Shown piece after piece: positions 33,932-44,328 of a DNA stretch of 64,000 bases. The notes below the pieces were generated by a model. That model was not told where the DNA came from. It ran no database searches and worked only from the letters and a program-made list of their open reading frames with translations. Source of the stretch: Mesorhabditis belari (lineage: Eukaryota > Nematoda > Chromadorea > Rhabditida > Rhabditidae); contig CAUEEP010000438.1 of NCBI GenBank assembly GCA_958450365.1, positions 124,001-188,000 on the forward strand. The letters are read 5' to 3'. The position numbers were made by a program, and so were the translations under genes. How positions within the stretch are numbered: the first letter of the stretch is position 1; every line of letters starts with the position of its first letter.

Positions 33932-36241
33932 ATGCGCCCACATGCGCGATTGTTTCAAGAAGGAAAGCATCCGCGATGGTCGAAAGATCAGTATCGAGCG
34001 GAGAATCAGCACATCACGGTTAGTCAATTTAGAACTGAGAATTTTAAACTCTTAAGATGAAAAGATGAAAAAAAAGGAATTTGGTGATCAGATCCTCCTA
34101 AAACTGATTTTTCGACAATCAAGCAGGCAAAATTGAGTGGACTGAACAAATCAGTAACATAACTATTAAAAATTGTCTAAAAATTCACTGATCCAAGCCA
34201 ATTTCCTAATCTTACTAGTTTTCTAGCTTTTCTAGCCTAGGCTAGCTTTTTCCAGTTTACGCGGATTGTTCAACAACATGAGTCCACCAAGATTTCCACA
34301 AGAAGAGCCGATTGTTCGGTGGGTTGAAAAGGCTAATATGATTGAGAATTTCAACCTAATTCAACTTTCTTTTGCATATTGCTGCGCTTTAGATTTGTGG
34401 TGAATCAATCACGATGTCAACCGTCATGCAGCACGTCGAAAAGCACGTGCGAGTGTTGTCTCGAGCGTGCTCGGCATGCGAATTCTATGTAAGTTTGTAT
34501 TGGGTTGGGGAGTATGAAATGGCGGCGTGTTCGGACAAACTTTTGAAAAAACTAAACCATAACTTTCTCAAATTTTTTCTAATAACATTTGAAGTTTTGT
34601 CGGTCTTAATTTGGTACTTATTTAAGCTTTAGTGACTGTTTTCTAGCCATTTCAAGCAGTTACTGAGGTTTCAAACCTCTTAATTCGGTCCCGCACCTAT
34701 AAAGCCAGTGGAAATAGAGCCACTCTTAAAGGCTCGGAATTGTTGCTCAAGCTGGCCTAAAAGTTATTCAGAATGGTTTATAAATGCTTCCAGTGGATTC
34801 AGTGCAATTAGTCACTTCAGGGTTTTTTTTTAAAAGTTTTTAAAACTAGTGGCAAGTTCGAAAAAACCGGTGTTTACAAACGACCCCCTCCCCAACTGCT
34901 ATAACATCGTTTTGTTGCTTATAAGTCAAAATTTGATCCCGATCTGATGCACAGTTTTTGAGAAATGGGGATGGATGTGCCAAAGGTTGGTTTTTGACTA
35001 CCACTTAACATAACGATGTTTGTAACAAAAATATTCGACTAGCATGCTACTCGAATGCTATAGCATCCAGTTAAAGCGGCGATTTTATAAGATGATAAAT
35101 TAAGTTCTATAATAAAAATTAAAGATTGAAAAAAGACGTGTCTTAGTCCTGGAAATAGTATCGTCAAAAATATCGTATGTATTCTCAAAAAGTGACAAGT
35201 TCTTATTCGAAAATTTTTGCTCAACGAAAATTTTAATTTTATGTTTATTTTGGTTAACAAGTTTGTACAAATATTAGCTCAAACAATTTTCGAATCTAGC
35301 AATTTGTTGCAAATTTTTAGCGGCCTCGATTTTAAGGGAAAATTAGGCAAAAATCGACTTTTGAACACATCCACTCTCATCTCTCAAAAACTGTGCATTA
35401 GATCGGGATGAAATTTGGCGTATAGTCAACAAAACTTCAATTGTTATTAGAAAAAAAAATTTGAGAAAAAGTTATAGTTTAGTTTTTTTGGAAAGTTCGT
35501 CGGAAGACACGACCATTTCATATTCCCCAACCCAATAACTTAGTTCAAAATTTGTCTATTAATTTAGCTTTATCAGAAATTGTCACTTTAATCCAATGTT
35601 TAGGCGTCACGCGAGCAATTGGTCCAGCAACACATTCGTGAAGTGCATCCCCGAACTGAACAGTGCATTCCTATCCGGTTCGTTACAATAGAACGTAAGA
35701 TTTACGACGTAAAGCTCTACTTTTTAGCATATTTACAGATGTGTTGATGAAGTAAAAACGCGGGAGCAAACCCGTCAAATCGTCGAGGAAATGTTTCCAG
35801 AGCTAATTGCAAAGAGGAATTTGATTGGCATGGTGTGTGGCCAAAAGGTGAGAATACGATTCTGGAAAAGTCACGTAGCTAGGTTTATAAACGTTAAGTG
35901 TTGAAAGGTTTCTGAAGTTTTCAACAATTCCTAATGTTAAGATCACTAACGGCTAACAAATTATAAACCGATCTTTTTATAGAGGAAAAGCTTGGACGAA
36001 ACCTCTGAAAGACAAGCGAAAGCGCAAAGGGTTGAAGGTGGAGCTCAACATTTTCAGGTGGTAATTATTTTCAAAAACAGAAAATCTCCTAAATTTCTAT
36101 ATTAAATTTGAATTATAATTACAGTAACATGTCTATAATTGAAATTTTACCTTTATCAATAAAGCCATTAACTTTCAGCCGCTGAATGCACCCAGGCACA
36201 AGTCAATTCGACCAGTGGTTGATCGTCGAAGAATATTTTAA
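33932..36241 (+). CDS. C2H2 zinc-finger protein
   Basis: Seven exons in phase: 33932-34018, 34256-34318, 34393-34488, 35604-35677, 35739-35847, 35983-36057, 36179-36241, 188 residues. Two fingers are visible: CSICGESITMSTVMQHVEKH (about 49-68) and CSACEFYASREQLVQQHIREVH (about 79-100). They are followed by a Cys/Arg-rich segment and a basic tail (SIRPVVDRRRIF). A DNA- or RNA-binding nuclear role is likely from the fold. The target is unknown. The start is chosen because ATG at 33932 opens a frame that joins every later exon without a break. The 1.1-kb third intron is almost entirely a 1035-bp inverted-repeat element, and the 5' side lies near a duplicated segment shared with the RING gene. 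Confidence 0.85.
34501..35535. mobile_element. inverted-repeat element family E, copy 1 (1035 bp)
   Basis: TA target duplications at 34499-34500 and 35536-35537. Termini TGGGTTGGGGAGTATGAAAT and the inverse CATTTCATATTCCCCAACCC continue as imperfect inverted repeats for about 100 bp. No transposase frame. The interior is AT-rich with further partial inversions. It lies in an intron of the zinc-finger gene. Confidence 0.85.
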
Positions 36242-36588
36242 CAAAAATGATCACATGTTAACCAATTTTGAGATTTGATATTTGATTTTGATCTCTTCCC
36301 GACTCATCTTGCTTTTATTTTTTTGCAATGGTCATGATCTCTTTTCTAACGCTCACAAAATTGCCAAACTGGACTTTTGATGCTTTTGTTGATCTCTCTT
36401 TTAGCTCTCATAAGATTTTTATTCAACTTGATCCGGTTTTTGTGTCAAATACTTTAAATCTTGCCACAATTTGACGCCTTTTTTCAACAGATCTGTCATT
36501 TCTTTGCAAACTGTCTTTTGGAGCTTTGAAATGTTATTGTTATTTTTCAATGGTACTTATAAGTTTCATTCGATTTCAATTTTTGCTA
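36242..36588. other. intergenic, nothing recognised
   Basis: AT-rich sequence with short T-tracts between the zinc-finger gene and the next candidate. No repeat or exon identified. Confidence 0.5.
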
Positions 36589-37119
36589 ATGATTAATTTC
36601 CTCATCCTGCTTGTGACAAAGACCGTCACGGATGAGGCCCTAGGAATGTATTCAAATCGATTCAATGTAGAAAGTAAATTTACCCTGTGGTTCATGCTAG
36701 TTGTACATAAAAGAGGCACGAAAAAATAGTCTCGATTGCCCACATTGAGCAGATATTTTGGAGGAAAAATTGGCAAAACGGCGGTTTTGAACCGAACAGT
36801 AAATTGTTGTTTTAATATGACTGCAATTGTTCTAACTAAAACTTCTAGTTACTCTAGATATTAATAAGATTAATTGTGAGTACCATAACTGAGATTTAGC
36901 TAATTGTAAGATCCGTCAGAGCAACTTTTCTTGTCTTCTACTAAAAACCAGACGTTTTGGAATCACCTTTGTTTAGAATCAGTCGACGAAAAGAAAGTCA
37001 AGATTTGCAAAGGATCGACAAATGATCGGGTGCTACGGTGTGGAATTCTCCATGTTCCAGATGATCTACGTGATCATTGCCAAATTCTTAGAATCATATT
37101 GTCACTTTGGAAAATGTGA
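36589..37119 (+). CDS. possible small cysteine-rich secreted peptide
   Basis: Exon 36589-36666 (MINFLILLVTKTVTDEALG..., signal-peptide-like) joins in phase 0 to 36952-37119, which carries four spaced cysteines (LCLE, KICKG, RCGI, DHCQ) and stops after SLWKM. 81 residues in total. There is no recognised family, and the model depends on a single intron. Confidence 0.4.
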
Positions 37120-37229
37120 ATCCAGAAGTCGGACAAGCTTTTCAAAAACAATTGATGCTAACAGCTCATTTTAGCTGATCACTGCTTCTAATCAGGATCG
37201 AACGTGACTTTCAGTGCTTTGATTCTCCA

Positions 37230-37436
37230 ATGAATCCCATCAAATTTCCTAGTAATTCTGTATCATTACAAATTTTCTTGCACTTGTTTTCTTATCTTCT
37301 CATCTTAATGTGTTCTATTGTAATCGTTCAAAGTGTAAGGCCGCCATCAAAAATCCAACCAAATCTGATGCCAGGAAATCCATCAAAATCTGTTGCAACG
37401 TTGTGTCTGCAAGTAGGATTACGCTGCGGACGATGA
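37230..37436 (+). CDS. possible short secreted or membrane-anchored peptide
   Basis: ATG at 37230 lies closely behind an ACTTTCAG acceptor and opens a strongly hydrophobic segment (FLHLFSYLLILMCSIVIV). A GTAAGG donor follows at about 37338, so the coding exon may end there. Downstream exons, for example one reading DYAADDEYCQPPDSDP at about 37420, cannot be joined without a phase conflict. Low confidence. Confidence 0.3.
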   Translation: MNPIKFPSNSVSLQIFLHLFSYLLILMCSIVIVQSVRPPSKIQPNLMPGNPSKSVATLCLQVGLRCGR

Positions 37437-37676
37437 GTACTGTCAGCCACCTGATTCGGATCCGGTAAAATAACAATGAAGTTTCTCTTCAATCCCAGTC
37501 ACAGAGTTGAAATGCCCAAAAATTTTAATAGAATCGTGACCAAGACTTGTGGTGAACGATGCTCAGGTGTTCGGTTCCTTGAAGCTCGAAGGGGAAAAAA
37601 GGATCAACCGTGATGGATTTATTTTGAATTACTTGTGAATGTTGTGTTTGTTTAGAAATAACGTCCACCAGTTATT

Positions 37677-40600
37677 TTATGGGACACAAATATCAGCGTT
37701 GGTGATTGGATTCTGGCTCTTCATAAAACCCGGGCAGCAAGGTGGTTTCGGCGACGAGCACCAGCCATCGCCACACGCAATCTGCTGAGTGAAGTTCCCA
37801 CTGAATTGTTTTATTCAAGAAAAGCCGCGGACAGAGATTTCTCACTTGCATTGTGAACCAGTCGGCATACAATAACGTGCTTGCGTCATGGTCCCGCACA
37901 TACCACAAGTGTCATTGCAGAAAGAGGTGGCAAACCAAGGCTGCCAAGTGCCGGGAGGAGTTATCGGCTAAAAGTTTAAGTGGTTTTTGACCTGATTTTG
38001 GCACTGTATTTCTTAAATCTATTTTGAATTGTTAGCAAACAAGAGACTTACCGGCTCAAGCTGGCAAAAGATCGTGCCGTCATAAGCCACGGCTTTATAA
38101 GTCCCGTCACAACAAGGCTTTCCCGTGCACCCCGAAGCTCCACAACGCCTAACTTCCATTGCATTTCCTCTAAAATTCTTTTTGAACAGAGCATTTTGGC
38201 TTTACTTACGTGCATGGGCACCCATATGGTTGAGAAGCACACGTTCGAGTTCGAATCTGAGTACCACAAAGGCCACATGTCGCAGAACAGATAGACCAAT
38301 CACTCCAATCGTTCCATAATCCATTTCCGTCTAAATGAGCATAAATCTATCTTATAGCCTTGAGATGAATGCTAAATTCAATAATCTCAATATAGCAAGA
38401 ACTTGTGCCATCCTTCTCTGGAGCAACAAACCCGGTGGACAGCAAATCCTTTCCATAATTGGTGCCAATTCCACTGGTGCGTCCTCTAGTTGACAAGTGT
38501 ACCTTCTCTGCGTAATATTTAGTTTCTTTATATATGGCGAGCAACATGTCGGTACTGGGAACTGACAAAGCTCATCAGTTATGTGCATTGTTTGTGTGGT
38601 AGGTCCACTGTAATGAAATTTCGAGAAATTTTGGAAAGTTAATGCAAATTACTCGCAAGGACATCCATACACAGCAGACAAACATTTCCGATTCTGTTCT
38701 TGCGTAGCACACATTCCACAAAATAGAGTGTGATTGTTGAAATTGAAAGGTTGCAAAGGGCCGACATTCACCCAAGCACTCCAAATTCCTGAAATCTTTT
38801 TCTCTTCTTTGTTCTTTTATTGGGTCGGTGGGTATGGGATGTCACTATTTTTCCGATTGATCCCTAAACTCGTAAACAAAACGGAGGTGGGGGCTGTTGT
38901 GTGAAACTGATAAAAGTAAAAACACTTTTCCGAAAAACAATGAAACCGGGCTTCCTCACTTTCTGTTATTCAGATATTTTGGCAACTTTTGCTGTGGCTA
39001 TTGAAAATCTACCACCTGAAGATCTGTGTCACGTTATGTGGTACAAATTTCTACAAGGACATAAGGACATCTAGTGTGCAACTAATATTAAAAACCTTTA
39101 TGCGAAAAGATCAGCTCCACTACGGACATGTGCAAACTGGTTTGTTAAATCCCGTTCTGGGGATAAATCCTTGAAGACAAAGGAAGGGATCATCCTGCAG
39201 TCCAGCTGGATAATGACAAGTTGCTCGAAAATTTTCAAACCAACAACAGGCTTTCTTTCTGCGAAATAGCAAAAGAGATATTAGTTGATCTTATAATAAT
39301 ACTCGAACATTGCATAAACTTGGGCTTAAATTGAAATTAGGGACCTGGATTCCACATGACTTAACAGACATCGAGAAATGTCGACGCGTTTCAATCAGCG
39401 CCGCTCATCTTTCTCGATACGGTAATCGTTTTTACACCGTATTGTGACAAGGGTTGAAAATGAATTCTAAATATCAACTTTCGGTAAAAGAGTCAGTGGG
39501 TTGCTGAGGGGAAAAAGCCAGGACACGTCAAGCCAAAAGTGCATGAGAAGAAGTTTACGCTCTCGGTGTTCTGGGATTTGGAAGACCCCATCTACTGGGA
39601 ATTTTTGGATAACATGACAACGCTTAAATAAACCAAATGCTCCAAGCAGCCTAGCAAGTCGGTCAAATCTTTGCGAGAAAAAGGACCCCAAAGAGAAAAA
39701 TTATCCTTTAACATGATAATGCTAGACCGCATGTTTCAAAGATGACTCGTTCTACGCTAAACTTTCTTGGATGGGAGGGAATGATCCATCCGACGTACAG
39801 TCCTGATCTTGCACTTTTTGATTACTTATTCCGGGTGATAAGCAATGTTTTGGCCAAGAAATGCTTTGGTTCCGAAGATGGTGTCAAAAAGTGGCTCACG
39901 GATTGGTTCGCATTAAAACAAAAAATTTTAAAATGGGCTCAAAACGTCCAAAATAATGGAGACTATTTAAAATGGTTGCATGTAAAATATTGAATAAATG
40001 AGTTGTTTATTTTTAGCGACATTTCCCACAAACCCAATAGTTTACCTCCATCCGGACAGCATGTTGTCAAACAATCGTTGAATTGAGGTGTATTTATTTC
40101 AAACTAAAGTTGATTTGATCAGCCAAAGTCAATGGCTGAATCCTTACCGTAGGACCACACGCTGTCTCATTGTTGTACTCATCAAGTATTCTCCCAGGAC
40201 CACAAGGTTGACGCGGAAAAGGACAAACGTTGACATTACAGAGCTCATCTCGTGTTGAAGGACCACTAAAACAGTAAGCCACTTAAAAGAATACTTAACC
40301 AACTAGCAGGGACAGTTGTAAGCAATCGAAGTGCAAACTCGAGTATAGGTGATGTTTCCTGCAGCTCCGCAATAATCAGCGCATTGATTTTGTGGAGACC
40401 ATTCAGACCAGGTGCCATTTAAAGGACAGCACATTTTGACTGAGCTTGTGACTGTGGTTAGAAAAGTTGTTGTCGGGGAGCTCGTTGAACGCGTTTGAAC
40501 AGTTGTTGAAGTAAGGGTTGCTGGAGGTAGAGCACATAAATAGGGCAATTCAGCGGTGCACTTCTTGTGGCGCCAAGATTTGTCAGATGATTGCATTGTA

Positions 40601-41542
40601 AGACAGTCTCCCGATTCAGCTAAATTAGATCTTCTAGAGATTTATATGAAAAACCAGCCAAAAAACCCGGCTAACGTCGGGTTTTTCTGGCTGGGTGTTT
40701 GGGGACATCCGGAATAGCTCACCGTAGCGGTGGGAGGCACCGTGGTGCAGTCGGGAGCGTACTTGTCTCTGGGCCACGCGGTCCGGGTTCGATTCCTGGC
40801 TCTTTCGCCCAAGTTTGATTTCAAAAAAATTTTATTTTAAATAGTACAACTACAATATATTCTAAGGTTTTCTAAGGAAATTTTAGCTTTATTGGTCAAA
40901 ACATAGCCGAGAAAATACTCGTACAGACAGACAGACAGATAGACAGACATTGCTCATTTATATATGTTACGTCCAATCTAGAGTGAAGTGAGGTCAAACG
41001 TCCGATTTAGAATCAAGTCGATCACTCTAAATCAGACGTCTGATCTAGACTTAGATTTAGAGTGATCGGCTTGATTCTAGATCGGACGGATTTCTAGATC
41101 GGACGTAACATATATAGTAGATACTTGAGTGTTGAACATTTTGGTAATCAAATGGGCTCCCATCGGCCCAGGTTGAAGGGAAAGTATCGGGTAATAAGCC
41201 TAGCCAGCCTTGGCTTCCAACAAAACCTAGAAAAGTTGAAATTTTGAAAATAACCCAAAGCAAACTCTTTTGAATTTGAGCAAAAAGCTCATTTTGGAAG
41301 GAGTTATGAATCGAGAATAAATGTCCTCCCATCACTCTGCAATGAGTCTCAGCTTGCTCCCAGGTATCTTCTAAAAGTCTGATCTGATTATCTGATCTGT
41401 CAATGGCTGGTTTACCTTGTTGCGATGCGAAAACGCAGAACTCCAAACTCGGATTGTAGATCGAGTTAAAATTGCACGTTTCAGCTGACAAAGTGGTGAC
41501 GAGAAAGGCCAAAAGAACGAGTTGAAGCATTTCGACGCCCAA
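37677..41542 (-). CDS. secreted C-type lectin with four TSP1-like repeats
   Basis: Eleven exons join in phase to about 555 residues: 41542-41266, 41226-41125, 40619-40304, 40265-40148, 40103-40046, 38788-38653, 38607-38432, 38330-38210, 38169-38052, 37967-37846, 37800-37677. A signal peptide ([17 protein letters not shown]; an ATG four codons upstream is also possible) precedes a CTLD ([58 protein letters not shown]). A Thr/Ser-rich linker leads to TSP1-like repeats: [47 protein letters not shown] and [19 protein letters not shown], each followed by C.C.G and CCP.G blocks. It is probably an extracellular recognition or matrix protein. The second repeat lacks a normal WSxWS. The 1.26-kb intron 5 holds a dead mariner, and intron 2 a MITE plus a tRNA-like sequence. 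Confidence 0.9.
38990..39996 (+). pseudogene. dead mariner transposase remnant
   Basis: The plus strand reads a broken mariner transposase. N-terminal pieces around 39010-39200 include [20 protein letters not shown] and DHPAV-like stretches in shifting frames. The C-terminal part at 39742-39993 is open and has [19 protein letters not shown] (third catalytic Asp box) and [15 protein letters not shown] at the end. Many stops and shifts mark it as old. It sits antisense in intron 5 of the C-type lectin/TSP1 gene without disturbing its exons. Confidence 0.8.
40653..40696. repeat. short hairpin, ~18-bp stem
   Basis: CCAGCCAAAAAACCCGGC and GTCGGGTTTTTCTGGCTGG form a near-perfect inverted repeat around a 3-4 nt loop, 40 bases upstream of the tRNA-like sequence. 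Confidence 0.65.
40735..40812 (+). tRNA. tRNA-like sequence, probably pseudogene
   Basis: Box A (TGGTGCAGTCGG) and a perfect box B (GGTTCGATTCC) at tRNA spacing. The acceptor GGCACCG has no matching 3' strand. It lies in an intron of the C-type lectin/TSP1 gene, antisense to it. Confidence 0.5.
40963..41115. mobile_element. MITE family C, copy 2
   Basis: Ends TATATGTTACGTCC and GGACGTAACATATA are inverted. The core repeats GATCTAGAATC/AAGCCGATCAC units. It begins only about ten bases inside intron 2 of the C-type lectin/TSP1 gene. Confidence 0.75.
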
Positions 41543-42915
41543 ACTCTCAGAAAGCTTTTCAACTCTTATACATATACTGTTTTACTCACTAAAAGTTTTT
41601 ATCAGAACTGACCCGTGGGAGAATTTTATGAACTAAGAAGATTCGCGGATTTTTTTGATAAGAATTTGAAAAACGCAGAGCGTTGAAGCGGAAATCACAA
41701 GGAATTTCGCATTTCATAACGTTAAAAAACTCTTGTTCTCCCTGAAAGCTGAAAATTTACTGAAATTGCAGGAAATTTTAATGGATTTGAAACAAAAAGT
41801 TTATGACAAAAATACAAAAGCAAAACACATCAAATCTCATTACGCCTTTTTTCCCTCATCCTCGTTCACAATGCGTGCGTTCATTTCCCAGTCAATCGGT
41901 TTCATTTTAAAGTGTGGATGCGCTACCGTACCCCGCACAAAAATTCCCCTTTTGCCATTCTTTTCATTTTCCTTCATTTCATTGTGCAATCAGGAACTTT
42001 CTCCGGCTTTTATGCCGGGTCCTGCTAAGTTTTCTTCCCGTTTCGTAAAATCTATTATGTTTTGTAGCGCACTTTTAAAGTACGGTTGATTGGAGTCATT
42101 TCTAGTATTAGAAACGATTTATTGGGCTGCTTGATATGTCTCTAAATCTCTAAATGTTTACCAGTGTAGGTAAAGAATTGACAAAAACAACTCTTACTTT
42201 GAAATCAACAATTTGTTGGTTCCTCTTTCATTCTCTACTTTGTCGTAAAATGTTTATTTTCATTTTCGCTCACATGACAAGTTCATGACATCGAAAAAAT
42301 TGAGAAAAAAGGTTTCAATTTTCCCTAAATACCTTTCCCTAATCATTTTTTTATTTGCGGCGTTTCAATGAAATGCAACCTTGACGAAAAGGAAAGGAAC
42401 GTAAAAAGGTGAAAGCCGAGAATATAAAGGACAGATAAACAGTGGTTGTTGTGGTGAATTTTGTTCATTTTGTTGGTGGTGATTTGCTTTCTCAGTCTTG
42501 TTCGTTTCTTATAATGAACTTTTGGAAGTATTCCGATTTCAATATTGCATCAGATTACAATATTCCATTAGATTCCAATAGAAATTCCAAGTTATTCTAA
42601 TAGAAATCCACTTCTAGGCTTGGTATTAGTGAATTTAGTACCTGGTGGTAGAAGGTTAAACCAGGGAATGATAGGCTTAGACCAGAAATCAGACTCAGAT
42701 CTGGATTCTGGACCAGTAAAGCCAGGCTATGTTAAACTACGCAAAGTCAAACAAGGATAGAAGTCAGGCCAGGAGCTTGGCTTCTGGTCTGCCCTGGCCT
42801 ACTTGGCGTTGCCTAACCTGGAGTCTATAGAATAACTATGATTAGAACAATTGTTGCACTTTGTGTTGCGCTTTGTGAATTGTACACTTTGTGAACAATT
42901 GTGTGAACAATTATC
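41543..42915. other. intergenic; duplicated segment, no gene
   Basis: 41897-42085 matches 19273-19480. 42600-42830 is the low-complexity CAGGCCAGG-type sequence. The C-type lectin and the cysteine-rich peptide gene start divergently on either side, so their promoters should lie here. Confidence 0.5.
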
Positions 42916-43294
42916 ATGTTGCAGAGCATGTTTTCAATGAAGAACGTCTTACTATTATTGTTGATAGCGCTTGTGTGCATTTCGTCGGCAACGGGACGGG
43001 GAAGAGAAGGAGGTGGACGGGTCAGACGATCATTGGTGGTGAGTGGAATAGTCAAACTACAATATTGTAATAACTATCATAATCGTAACTCGATAATTGC
43101 AAAACTAATTCAAATATTACAATCATTCTCTTATATTTAGAAATGCACGCACTCCACCGAATGCCCTGAGGTAAGTAATATCGTAAAAAATTTTTCAAAA
43201 GGAAGTTCAGGGAACAAAATGTTTGGCAATGTGTGTGCCGGCGGCGGCTGGAAATTGTGGACCCGGAACAGGGGTGAGTGATAGATTTTCTTAA
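42916..43294 (+). CDS. small cysteine-rich secreted peptide
   Basis: Exons 42916-43038, 43141-43170 and 43211-43294 in phase. A hydrophobic leader (MKNVLLLLLIALVCISSATG, third in-frame ATG at 42937) is followed by a Gly/Arg linker with a dibasic-type RVRR site and a core KCTHSTECPEGTKCLAMCV...GNCGPG with five to six cysteines. The RVRR suggests furin-type processing. Reading ends at TAA 43292-43294, but a good GTGAGT donor at 43274 means another exon is possible. No family recognised. Confidence 0.6.
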
Positions 43295-44328
43295 TAATTC
43301 TTCAAACCATAAGGTTTCTCAAATGCCAAATGCTTGAAAGAAACCCAAAGCTGTAGATCTTTCAAGATTTCATTTCATAAGACGCACAATTTTAGCAGGG
43401 TTCCTTTTCCTGTAAAGATGATACTGATTGTTAGTATTGGCTTATCAATGGGCCAATGCTAATTCAAAAGATAGAACTTTAAGCTTCAAGAAATTAGATT
43501 TCAATTCAAATGGTTTTTATAAATCACAGCTGTTTCTTAAAAGTAGAAGATTCAATTAGAGATTCAATTCTTATTGAAAACACAAATTTAGTGGCCCGCC
43601 AAATGTCGAGACTGGAGCCCCGAGGTCCAGAAATGGAATCCTCACTTCAAGGAGTTCCCATGATTTCTGTACCTTTTGTACATATGTACCAAATTTTATT
43701 ACTTTGATATTGCAATGCCTATCTTTTTCTTTGATGCAATGCAATGCCTATCTTGCGGTGTATTTCTCTATTATGGGTAGATAAAAGTCACTGAAACGAT
43801 TTTATTTGTACATTGCAACGAAAGATTTTAAAGCATACAGCCAAATTGTAATACAAACAGTCAGCTATTCGTATAATTCACCTGAAAATCATTGGGCACG
43901 TTCAAGTGCTATTTTGTTTTTCTCTGCTATCTTGCTATTTATTTTTCGAGTACACGTTCAAAATTATTCAATTCTTAACTAGCTAATGTTCTTAACGAGC
44001 CTAGTACTATTGTTGTCACACATTGGTTCTAATGCTTGACCAATAAATTTAGTACAGAAGTGACTCTCAGTCACAGATTCGATCATTCAAACGCACAGGG
44101 TTTTAGAGTCGAACTGTGTTTGAGATTCCCAAACTGATTAAACGAACAAAATAAGCATACTTTCACAAGTACTTTTGGTACTTTCAGAAGTACTTTTGGA
44201 AAGCTACAAATTGGTACACTATTGCGAACTCGTAGACCAATGTTTCTATGACGTGAGTTTTCATTCATGGCATTCAAAATGAAATGCCGGGCAATTTATT
44301 AGAGAAATACGAGACTTCAATAAATATA
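43295..44328. other. intergenic, nothing recognised
   Basis: AT-rich sequence. The pentanucleotide-like CAATGCCTATCTT occurs twice at 43712-43755. No exon supported. Confidence 0.45.
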
